From Litchfieldia alkalitelluris (GTDB lineage Bacteria; Bacillota; Bacilli; Bacillales; Salisediminibacteriaceae), in the NCBI RefSeq assembly GCF_002153425.1, contig NZ_KZ119600.1:2345920-2409919 (forward strand): 64,000 nucleotides of DNA, read 5' to 3'. Below the pieces are notes generated by a model. That model did not search any database. It was not told the origin of the DNA and saw nothing but the letters and a program-made list of their open reading frames with translations. Position 1 is the first letter of the stretch, and each line of letters begins with the position of its first letter. Below are positions 7,219 through 13,603 of the stretch, in pieces. A program made the translations under genes and the position numbers.

Positions 7219-8502
7219 ATGAATTATACACAAAATCAGAAAATCTCTCAAATTACACCTAAAACTCTTATCATCGGCATTGATGTGGCAAAGGACAAAC
7301 ACGTTGCACGTGCTCAAGATGATCGAGGATTTGAATTTGGTAAACGCCTTATCTTTGATAATAGTTTTCACGGTTTCGTGACTCTACTAAGTTGGGCAGA
7401 GAGACATATGAAAAGCCATGATAAAAGTGACGTGATTTATGGTGTTGAGCCAACTGGCCACTTCTGGCTAAATCTAGCCTATTTCTTAAAGGCGCAAAGC
7501 ATTGATATTGTCCTAGTCAATCCAATGCATGTCAAGAAGAGTAAAGAGCTTGATGATAATTCTCCGACCAAAAATGATACAAAGGACGCGCGCGTGATCG
7601 CGCAGTTAATTAAGGATGGCCGATACTCGGTACCGAATCTCCTAGAAGGCATTTATGCTGAACTAAGAGAAGGCGTCAAATTAAGAGATCAGCTCATCAA
7701 ACAACTCATCACGATTGAAGGTCGGATCCAAAATCATATTCAGCGGTACTTCCCTGAATTCTTTAACGTATTTGGTGATTGGGAAGGAAAAGCGGCTCAA
7801 TGTACGTTGAAGCTGTTTCCATTTCCGGAAGACATCTCTCAGATGACACCAGAAGAAGTCTTACAAAGTTGGAAGCCCTTTGTCCAAAGAGGGGTTGGCA
7901 TTAAACGAGCAACTAAACTCGTGGAAACCGCACAAAAGAGCATTGGCATCACGGTCGGTTTAACCTTTGCCAAGCGTGAAATTCAAAGTCTTCTTGACCA
8001 ACACGAACTCTTTAAAACCCAACTCAACGAGTTGGATGAGGAGTTAGAATTGTTGGTTATGACGATTCCTGGTGCCGAAGAAATGATCGCTATACCAGGG
8101 TTAGGACCCGTGACAGTCGCAACGTTCTTCGCTGAAGTCGGGGATATTAAAAATTACAACCACCCCCAACAACTCGTGAACTTAGCGGGCTTGTCTTTGA
8201 AGGAGCACAGTTCAGGTAAGTATAAAGGGCAGTCGAGGATTTGCAAGAGAGGCCGAAAACGACTACGCAAAGCATTATATTTAGCGATTCGACCGCTCGT
8301 TGCCCACAATCCAACATTCAAAACCCTGCATCATCATTATACTCATCGCCCTGAACGCCCACTGAAGAAACAGCAGTCATTGATTGCATTGTGTTGTAAA
8401 TTACTACGCGTCTTATTTGTGATTGGACAGAAACAATGTCCTTTTGATCCAACGAAATTAACACAAGGATTGTCTAAATCTGAAAGACTTGAGGTAGCAT
8501 AA
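7219..8502 (+). CDS. IS110-family transposase (DEDD recombinase)
   Basis: A 427-residue transposase with an N-terminal RuvC-like DEDD domain (DEDD_Tnp_IS110) and a C-terminal Tnp_20 domain. The four acidic residues can be placed at D22 (IGIDVAKDKH), E77 (YGVEPTGHFW), D120 and D123 (KNDTKDARV). The serine region NLAGLSLKEHSSGKYKG lies at 321-336, with S331/S332 as candidates for the nucleophile of this family. The frame is open from 7123, but ATG 7219 has the ribosome-binding site AAGGAGG eight bases before it, giving MNYTQNQKIS. The enzyme excises the element as a circle and inserts it under the guidance of an element-encoded RNA. Confidence 0.95.
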   Translation: MNYTQNQKISQITPKTLIIGIDVAKDKHVARAQDDRGFEFGKRLIFDNSFHGFVTLLSWAERHMKSHDKSDVIYGVEPTGHFWLNLAYFLKAQSIDIVLVNPMHVKKSKELDDNSPTKNDTKDARVIAQLIKDGRYSVPNLLEGIYAELREGVKLRDQLIKQLITIEGRIQNHIQRYFPEFFNVFGDWEGKAAQCTLKLFPFPEDISQMTPEEVLQSWKPFVQRGVGIKRATKLVETAQKSIGITVGLTFAKREIQSLLDQHELFKTQLNELDEELELLVMTIPGAEEMIAIPGLGPVTVATFFAEVGDIKNYNHPQQLVNLAGLSLKEHSSGKYKGQSRICKRGRKRLRKALYLAIRPLVAHNPTFKTLHHHYTHRPERPLKKQQSLIALCCKLLRVLFVIGQKQCPFDPTKLTQGLSKSERLEVA

Positions 8503-8760
8503 TCTAATTTAAAAGCAAAGCAAGAACTATAGTTAATGACAAATACCAATAGTGCAGAGTCGGAGCATATTTATTCCATACGGGCATAGACCCAGCATAG
8601 GAGCTTATCCGACCTCCACCTCGTGGATACGCAGGACGAAGGAATGTATGGAGAACCATCCGGAGAGACATGGGAGGGTGAGCGGCCGCGAGTGTCGTGG
8701 AGATTAGGAGCACGGTCATACTATTTTTTCCAAACTCATCCAGTTTGGACGTTAGGATGG
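8503..8760 (+). ncRNA. candidate bridge/seek guide RNA in the IS right end
   Basis: The 390-base non-coding right end is where IS1111-type elements carry their guide RNA. ATAGGAG (8597-8603) equals the left half of both insertion targets. CCTCC (8613-8617) is the complement of the right half GGAGG. This order, target-strand copy first and complement second, is that of the target-binding loop known from IS621. GGAATG (8641-8646) is the complement of the first bases of the left end (CATTCC) and could be part of the donor loop. A perfect 8-bp hairpin TCCAAACT/AGTTTGGA (8729-8749) lies further on. RNA ends are guesses, and the role is inferred. Confidence 0.5.
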
Positions 8761-8901
8761 CCTATTATCTGTAAATATTATTAAGCTCTACCACTCTCAT
8801 CCAACGATTCTTTTGTCTTTACTATTGGTTGGTTTTAAAATCCTGAGATATCAGGAGCATTTAAGAGATATTTTTACTTTATAGAGGGAGGTTTAGTGTA
8901 A

Positions 8902-10200
8902 ATGACAGATTTGAACGGATTAAATGCTAACCAATTAAAAGAGCTTCTAGATGATCTTCAGCAAAAATACTCTACTTATCAAAGCCAAAATTTAAATTTA
9001 AATATGGCTCGAGGTAAGCCAAGTCCAGAACAGTTGGACCTATCCAATAAGATGTTTGATATATTAACTTCTGAAGATGATCTAAAAGCAGAAGATGGTA
9101 CTGATATCCGAAATTACGGTGGGCTAGATGGACTTCCAGAGGCAAAGCAATTCTTTGCTGATATTCTTGAAGTTAGTCCAAATGAAGTATTAATTGGTGG
9201 AAATTCAAGTTTAAATATGATGCATGACACTGTGATGAGAGCGATGTTTCACGGAGTAAATGCTGAATCGGAGCCATGGTCTAAGCTTCCTAAAGTTAAG
9301 TTCCTTTGCCCAAGCCCAGGGTATGATCGCCATTTTTCAGTCTGTGAAGTCTTCAACATTGAAATGATTGTTGTTGATATGAAAAATAATGGACCTGATA
9401 TGGATATGGTGGAAAAACTTGTGAGTGAAGACGAGAGCATTAAAGGAATATGGTGTGTCCCAAAATATAGTAATCCAGATGGAATAACATATTCTGATGA
9501 GGTAGTAGATCGGCTGGCTAAAATGAATACTAAAGCAGATGACTTTAGAATATTCTGGGATGATGCCTACACGGTTCATCATTTAACGGAAAATCCAGAC
9601 GTGTTAAAAAATATTATGGTCGAATGTAAAAAGGCAGGGAATGAAAACAGAGTTTACATGTTCAGTTCTACTTCTAAAATTACTTTTGCAGGAAGTGGAA
9701 TAGGTGTGATGGCTACATCAGAGAACAATTTAAAACATATTAAGAAGTTACTTTCATTCCAAACAATTGGACCTGATAAAATAAATCAGATTCGTCATTT
9801 AAAGTTTTTTAAAAACCATGAAAACCTTAAGAAACATATGAAAAAGCATGCGGATATAATAAGACCTAAATTTGACTTAGTTTTATCTAAATTAGACTCT
9901 GAACTAGGTAGTAAAAATATAGCTGAATGGCATAATCCTAATGGTGGCTATTTTATCAGTTTAAATACACTTGATGGATGTGCAAAAAAAGTAGTAACAA
10001 TGGCAAAGGAAGCTGGTGTAACACTCACTGGCGCGGGTGCGACTTTCCCTTATGGTAAAGACCCAAGAGATCGTAACATTCGCATTGCTCCAACATTCCC
10101 TTCTTTATCTGAGTTGGAAAAAGCTGTAGATATCCTTTGTCTTTGTGTGCAAATAGCTAGTGTTGAAAAACTTCTTGAAGCGAATACTGTTGAACAATAA
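8902..10200 (+). CDS. PLP-dependent aminotransferase (aspartate aminotransferase type Ic-like)
   Basis: A 432-residue fold-type I aminotransferase. Near the N-terminus is MARGKPSPEQLDLS, typical of the Asp_aminotransf (PF12897) subgroup. The PLP lysine lies in SSTSKITFAGSG, the aspartate that holds the cofactor nitrogen is in the FWDDAYTVHH segment, and a C-terminal RIAPTFPS arginine probably binds the substrate carboxylate. The family transfers amino groups between amino acids and 2-oxo acids; the natural substrate is not clear. ATG 8902 is preceded by AGGGAGG, which is the right-hand remnant of the site split by the IS element. The native promoter now lies 1.8 kb upstream on the other side of the IS. 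Confidence 0.88.
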   Translation: MTDLNGLNANQLKELLDDLQQKYSTYQSQNLNLNMARGKPSPEQLDLSNKMFDILTSEDDLKAEDGTDIRNYGGLDGLPEAKQFFADILEVSPNEVLIGGNSSLNMMHDTVMRAMFHGVNAESEPWSKLPKVKFLCPSPGYDRHFSVCEVFNIEMIVVDMKNNGPDMDMVEKLVSEDESIKGIWCVPKYSNPDGITYSDEVVDRLAKMNTKADDFRIFWDDAYTVHHLTENPDVLKNIMVECKKAGNENRVYMFSSTSKITFAGSGIGVMATSENNLKHIKKLLSFQTIGPDKINQIRHLKFFKNHENLKKHMKKHADIIRPKFDLVLSKLDSELGSKNIAEWHNPNGGYFISLNTLDGCAKKVVTMAKEAGVTLTGAGATFPYGKDPRDRNIRIAPTFPSLSELEKAVDILCLCVQIASVEKLLEANTVEQ

Positions 10201-10206
10201 AAAAGA

Positions 10207-10245
10207 GTGGTCCTTGCCAATTACTTGGTAAGGATCACTTTTTTT
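10207..10245 (+). terminator. terminator of the aminotransferase gene
   Basis: GTGGTCCTTGCCAA pairs with TTGGTAAGGATCAC around TTAC and is followed by seven T. It begins six bases after the stop codon. Confidence 0.92.
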
Positions 10246-10363
10246 ATTTTTATTAGGCTGCCATTACAATAGTCCTCATAATCATCATTATCAATAATTA
10301 CCTCGTTTTTTTATTAAGTAAATTCATAAACTATATATGAATAAAAAAGGGGAGGAAATCAAA

Positions 10364-10501
10364 TTGAGAAAGCGTCACGGACAGAAAAATGCAGCCTTAA
10401 ACAACAATAAAACTCCAAAGGAAAGTCTTCCAGATGTGAGTGAAGAATATACAAGAAGTAACCATAATCGTCCAAAAACAGGTCCTGGATCTAAAGGTTA
10501 G
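10364..10501 (+). CDS. small basic protein, 45 residues, unrecognised
   Basis: A TTG start at 10364 behind GGGGAGGAAATC gives MRKRHGQKNAALNNNKTPKE, ending RPKTGPGSKG. It is rich in Lys, Arg, Asn and Gly, with no hydrophobic core, similar in style to small spore proteins of Bacillus. I do not recognise a named family. The ribosome-binding site is strong and a second small gene starts 13 bases after the stop, so the pair looks like a genuine two-gene transcript. It is too short for many automatic gene callers. Confidence 0.65.
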   Translation: MRKRHGQKNAALNNNKTPKESLPDVSEEYTRSNHNRPKTGPGSKG

Positions 10502-10514
10502 GAGAGGGTTTTAA

Positions 10515-10667
10515 ATGAGAAAAGAAGACAAAAAACGGATAATTGAGATTGAGAAAAGAGATATTAAGGAAGTAGAACATGAGTCAAAACACCCTGGTGA
10601 AAATGAATTCAGTTTACAGAATGAGTCTTACGCTTCCTGGGAAAATGAGTATGTCAACGAGTGTTAA
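10515..10667 (+). CDS. small acidic protein, 50 residues, unrecognised
   Basis: ATG 10515 with GGAGAGGG nine bases upstream gives MRKEDKKRIIEIEKRDIKEV, a charged helix-like start, then a C-terminal half with YASWENEYVNEC. It is 13 bases behind the previous small gene and followed by a good terminator, so the two are probably co-transcribed. No family is recognised. The last residue is a cysteine. Confidence 0.6.
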   Translation: MRKEDKKRIIEIEKRDIKEVEHESKHPGENEFSLQNESYASWENEYVNEC

Positions 10668-10688
10668 TTGCTAGTCGATTATTTTAGA

Positions 10689-10719
10689 AGAACTGTCGAT
10701 TTAATTGACGGTTCTTTTT
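10689..10719 (+). terminator. terminator of the two small genes
   Basis: AGAACTGTC pairs with GACGGTTCT around GATTTAATT and is followed by a short T run. Confidence 0.85.
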
Positions 10720-10793
10720 GTATAATATATAGACTTTTACAAATCATATAATGGACATACTATTTAATGAATACGAAAGGGGAGATATTAATA

Positions 10794-11045
10794 ATGAAGT
10801 ACGAGTCTTTACCATATTTTGAAAAGTTGGAAAGTCTATATGTATTATTGGAAACGAAACAAATGCTTCAAGATAAATTAACTAAGATTGATGTAACTGA
10901 TCCAGGATATAAAGTTATTGAAGAGGACTTAAAGAAAATAGAACATGAGATGCTAGAGTATACAAACGGTCAATATATGGATAGCCAAAAGGTAAATCCT
11001 ACACTTTTTAACCCTGCAGTATTTCAACAAATGGAGGGCGATTAA
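10794..11045 (+). CDS. small soluble protein, 83 residues, unrecognised
   Basis: ATG 10794 is used rather than the in-frame ATG at 10767 because the ribosome-binding site AAAGGGGAG lies between them, eight to ten bases before 10794. The product, MKYESLPYFEKLESLYVLLE and onward, is predicted mostly helical, with a Leu/Lys/Glu pattern (residues 5-60) that may form a helical hairpin. There is no membrane segment or known motif. It is a single-gene unit between a terminator and a convergent lipoprotein gene. Confidence 0.65.
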   Translation: MKYESLPYFEKLESLYVLLETKQMLQDKLTKIDVTDPGYKVIEEDLKKIEHEMLEYTNGQYMDSQKVNPTLFNPAVFQQMEGD

Positions 11046-11100
11046 AGTATTGAACTTGTTGGTATTTAAAATATTGCCTAATTACTCTTATTAGACATTG

Positions 11101-11475
11101 TTATCTAATAATATGATATTTAAGCCATTGACCGTTCACTTTAACAATTAAAGAATTATCTTCATCAGTTGCTGTTGAAAAAACTTCGCTACCTTCTGGT
11201 AATAAATTTGCCATGCCATTCCTAATAGAATTTGGATTTCGGTATAATTCCTCAATCTCACCGATTTTTTCTGTTGCAAGTTCTTCTATGTTTTCTTCAC
11301 TTTTGCGTTCACGTTCATACACGTAGTTATTAAAAATAATAATATCTGCAGCCCTATTTTCTTGTAAAATTGATTCAGCAAGGAGCATGTCCGATGTTAC
11401 ACCGTTGTCATCCATGAGACGACAACTGCTAAAAATTGATAAGAAGGCAATGAGAATTACAAGAAACTTTTTCAA
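11101..11475 (-). CDS. putative lipoprotein, 124 residues
   Basis: The start is taken as TTG 11475 because GGAAGGAGAAG lies seven bases upstream; a longer frame begins at 11505 but would contain that ribosome-binding site. The product begins MKKFLVILIAFLSIFSSC, a signal peptide with a lipobox-like FSSC, so it is probably exported and lipid-anchored at Cys18. The mature part is acidic and has TEKIGEIEELYRNPNSIRNG and then a small beta segment ending VNGQWLKYHIIR. No family is recognised. It is the last of three minus-strand genes, with the 36-residue protein and a duplicated-motif protein upstream. Confidence 0.65.
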   Translation of the reverse strand: MKKFLVILIAFLSIFSSCRLMDDNGVTSDMLLAESILQENRAADIIIFNNYVYERERKSEENIEELATEKIGEIEELYRNPNSIRNGMANLLPEGSEVFSTATDEDNSLIVKVNGQWLKYHIIR

Positions 11476-11581
11476 CAGAAATCTTCTCCTTCCTAAAAGG
11501 ATCATCTATTTTATAAGACGATTAAGAAGGGCGTATAGTTTCATATATTTTAAATTTTCATAATATTTTCTAAGAAGTATT

Positions 11582-11692
11582 TTATTCATCTTTAAATTCT
11601 GTAAAGAAATATATAAAAATAATAAGAACTATACCTATAGCAAATGTTCCTTTTCTTGAAAATGTTATTGGAGGTATATCTGTTAAAGCCAT
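11582..11692 (-). CDS. single-span membrane microprotein, 36 residues
   Basis: ATG 11692, behind AAGGAGTGATTTTCTT, gives MALTDIPPITFSRKGTFAIG followed by a hydrophobic stretch IVLIIFIYFF and a charged end TEFKDE. The whole peptide is one membrane segment with short polar ends. The ribosome-binding site is strong and the gene starts 14 bases after the upstream gene's stop, so co-translation is likely. No family is recognised. Confidence 0.6.
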   Translation of the reverse strand: MALTDIPPITFSRKGTFAIGIVLIIFIYFFTEFKDE

Positions 11693-11706
11693 AAGAAAAT
11701 CACTCC

Positions 11707-12153
11707 TTATTTATACTCTCTAAATACCTTTGGGTCAATATTGAAAAATCTACATACAACTTCATGAAAATTGTCAAACTCTGAGACTATTTTAGGAATC
11801 TTAGGCTGCGTTCTTGCCGTTCCTAAAAGAGGTCCTCCACAATTTACTGTAAAGCCATTATGGGTTAATACAGTGCCTGTAATACGAAACTGATCTATAA
11901 TTAATAATTTCGCAATGACAAGATTTATAGCATCAATAAATGTATTGACAATAGGATTATTAGTATTACTTTGAAGTCTACTGGAACCTGTGATTGGTCC
12001 TGCGAGTGTGACTCGAAATCCTCTAGGTGTAACAAAAACACCAATTATTGATAACTGTCCAAGAAAAATTAATATTGCTACTACAATTGCCAAACCTCTT
12101 TGTAGTTCAAAAATTTTTTTCTCCAATTTCTCTTTATCCTTTTTCTGCATCAT
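11707..12153 (-). CDS. membrane-anchored protein with an internal duplicated motif, unrecognised
   Basis: A 148-residue protein. Positively charged residues 1-14 are followed by a membrane segment (about 17-40), then two copies of one motif. The first is GVFVTPRGFRVTLAGPITGS (about 38-57) and the second is GTVLTHNGFTVNCGGPLLGT (about 93-112). Both share T..GF.V...GP..G(S/T).R.Q. The C-terminal tail is FFNIDPKVFREYK. No known family fits. Start ATG 12153 was chosen because AGAGGG lies seven bases upstream, although two in-frame GTG codons precede it. It is the first gene of a three-gene minus-strand unit with the microprotein and the lipoprotein. Confidence 0.6.
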   Translation of the reverse strand: MMQKKDKEKLEKKIFELQRGLAIVVAILIFLGQLSIIGVFVTPRGFRVTLAGPITGSSRLQSNTNNPIVNTFIDAINLVIAKLLIIDQFRITGTVLTHNGFTVNCGGPLLGTARTQPKIPKIVSEFDNFHEVVCRFFNIDPKVFREYK

Positions 12154-12392
12154 CACCACACCCTCTGTTAATTAACATATTCGTAAACTGTTTTTATGTT
12201 TGTGCTTTTATATATATAACAATGGATATACCAATCTTGTCTTGCTGTTCACTGCAGCTCAATCCCTTTCAAACAGATTTTTATATGACAAAATAAGATA
12301 TCCTTCGCTCTTGTATTCTCATGTCTTTATTGATATTCTTTTAAACGAACATTATGTTCTTAATAAAAAACAAACTATCGGACGTGATAATT

Positions 12393-12713
12393 ATGGGGAG
12401 GATTAATGCTTTAATACTATTTTATATTATTGCAGTACTAAACATATTGGATATGATTTTCACAGGAATTGGTCTGCATTTTCGTTTTATTGAAGAAGGT
12501 AATATTTTGATGAGGATTGTGTGGGAAAATCATCCTTTATATTTTTACATATTGAAAACCACCTTATCTATAGCATTAATTCTTCTTGGTCATGTCATAA
12601 GAAACGTAAAGATTTCTAGGGTCACAAATGTTATTAGTGGAGGCGCATTACTCCTTTATATGAGTGTCATGTTCCTTCATTTATATGTCTATCTTCAATA
12701 CTTGTATCGATGA
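12393..12713 (+). CDS. small membrane protein, DUF5658-like
   Basis: A 106-residue protein with three membrane segments. It has the pattern LNILDMIFTGIGLHFRFIEEGNILM, where an N-x-x-D-x-x-F-T element is followed by an E-E-x-N-x-x-M element, characteristic of DUF5658. The function of that family is unknown. ATG 12393 (MGRINAL) is the best start inside the frame, though its ribosome-binding site is weak. It stands alone and faces a convergent YndM-like gene. Confidence 0.6.
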   Translation: MGRINALILFYIIAVLNILDMIFTGIGLHFRFIEEGNILMRIVWENHPLYFYILKTTLSIALILLGHVIRNVKISRVTNVISGGALLLYMSVMFLHLYVYLQYLYR

Positions 12714-12751
12714 GTATTACTGTTCTAAGAAAATAATTTTTTCCAACAAAA

Positions 12752-12873
12752 GAGGCAAGAAAAAAAGTGTTATATCATAAGAGTAATTGGAACACTCACT
12801 TCTGAAATTTACTCAAATATGACTGTGTTTTGTTTGAATTTTCATCTAAACACTTTATTTATTTCCTTGCCTC
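12752..12873. repeat. long-range inverted repeat between convergent genes
   Basis: GAGGCAAG (12752-12759) and CTTGCCTC (12866-12873) form a perfect stem. Inside it AAGTGTT (12765-12771) also matches AACACTT (12849-12855), with A-rich and T-rich runs between. A transcript from either strand could form a long hairpin. It may be a shared terminator of the two flanking genes; 80 bases of loop are unexplained. Confidence 0.45.
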
Positions 12874-12891
12874 ATTTGCTCTTAAAGGTTA

Positions 12892-13338
12892 TTATTCATT
12901 ATCATATTCGGTCCTTTTTATAGATGAATTCACGTCCATATCTTCTCCAAACTCTGTCTGATATCTCATGGTGTGTTGATTTTCAACTCTTTTCAGTTTT
13001 ATTTTTCTTCCAATAACAAATTCATGGAACAGAGCCTCAATGAAGGTAATAAAAATTGTTGCAAATAGTGCAGCTTGTAGGCTAGTCACTGTCGGTATTG
13101 CAAAGAAGTAAAGTGCTATCCAGAGCCCTAGTGTATATAATCCAAAGTCTGCAGCCGAAGCGATCAAATTACCGAATTTTGGGAAAAGAAAAAAATCTCC
13201 TATTATATAAGCAGGAACAGTAACTAACAATGTAATCCATAAAATTGTTGCTGATGCCACATTAAAAATTGTTAATACTGATAAAGTGACTAGAGCGACG
13301 AGACTGTATTTAATGGCAAAAACTTTTATATGATTCAT
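12892..13338 (-). CDS. YndM-family membrane protein (DUF2512)
   Basis: A 148-residue protein with four membrane segments in the first 110 residues. It has the family pattern PAYIIGDFFLFPKFGNLIASAADFGL and then FHEFVIGRKIK, and ends with a charged cytoplasmic tail of about 40 residues. DUF2512 proteins are common in Bacillaceae and uncharacterised. ATG 13338 is preceded by GAAAGGGGTTAGTC, a normal ribosome-binding site. Confidence 0.85.
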   Translation of the reverse strand: MNHIKVFAIKYSLVALVTLSVLTIFNVASATILWITLLVTVPAYIIGDFFLFPKFGNLIASAADFGLYTLGLWIALYFFAIPTVTSLQAALFATIFITFIEALFHEFVIGRKIKLKRVENQHTMRYQTEFGEDMDVNSSIKRTEYDNE

Positions 13339-13514
13339 GACTAACCCCTTTCATATTTTCTTGTTTTTATTTTTTACTCTTCATTCGTTTTTATGAATGT
13401 CACATCAACCTATTTAATACATCATATAAATTTCATCAAACATCCCCAGTATATATTAAAATTCCAAGAATAATTTTGAACTTAAAAAAGGTTTTTCCTA
13501 TTCCATATAGAATT

Positions 13515-13543
13515 TATAATATACGAAACTAAAGCGCTTTCGT
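13515..13543 (+). promoter_or_regulatory. -10 box followed by a cre-like operator
   Basis: TATAAT (13515-13520) is followed by the perfect palindrome AAAGCGCTTT (13531-13540), close to the catabolite-responsive element core bound by CcpA and other LacI-type regulators. It sits at the expected transcription start, 60-70 bases before the carbohydrate-related gene at 13604. Repression in the presence of good sugars is therefore likely. The -35 region is poor. Confidence 0.5.
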
Positions 13544-13603
13544 AAAATGTTTGTATTTATTAAACTTTTATTTACTTTTTAAAATTTTACTTGGAGGAAA
13601 AAA

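Larger units (their letters stand above)
7096..8891 (+). mobile_element. IS110-family element (long non-coding right end), copy 1
   Basis: A 1,796-bp sequence shared with 60018-61813; I see no difference between copies. It encodes a DEDD transposase, has about 120 non-coding bases on the left and about 390 on the right, and makes no target-site duplication, as expected for the IS110 family (IS1111-like layout with the long right end). Subterminal inverted repeats are seen: CCTGTAATAAAG at the left and CTTTATAGAGG (reverse complement CCTCTATAAAG) at the right. The shared sequence includes about seven target-derived bases at each side (ATAGGAG left, GGGAGG right), so the element proper is slightly shorter. 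It lies in the ribosome-binding site of the downstream aminotransferase gene. Its base composition is GC-richer than its surroundings. Confidence 0.92.

Noticed and set aside
8504-8719. Minus-strand frames of 68-71 codons in the IS right end
   Set aside because: They overlap the candidate guide RNA, lack ribosome-binding sites and have no recognisable domain; both copies carry them only because the copies are identical.
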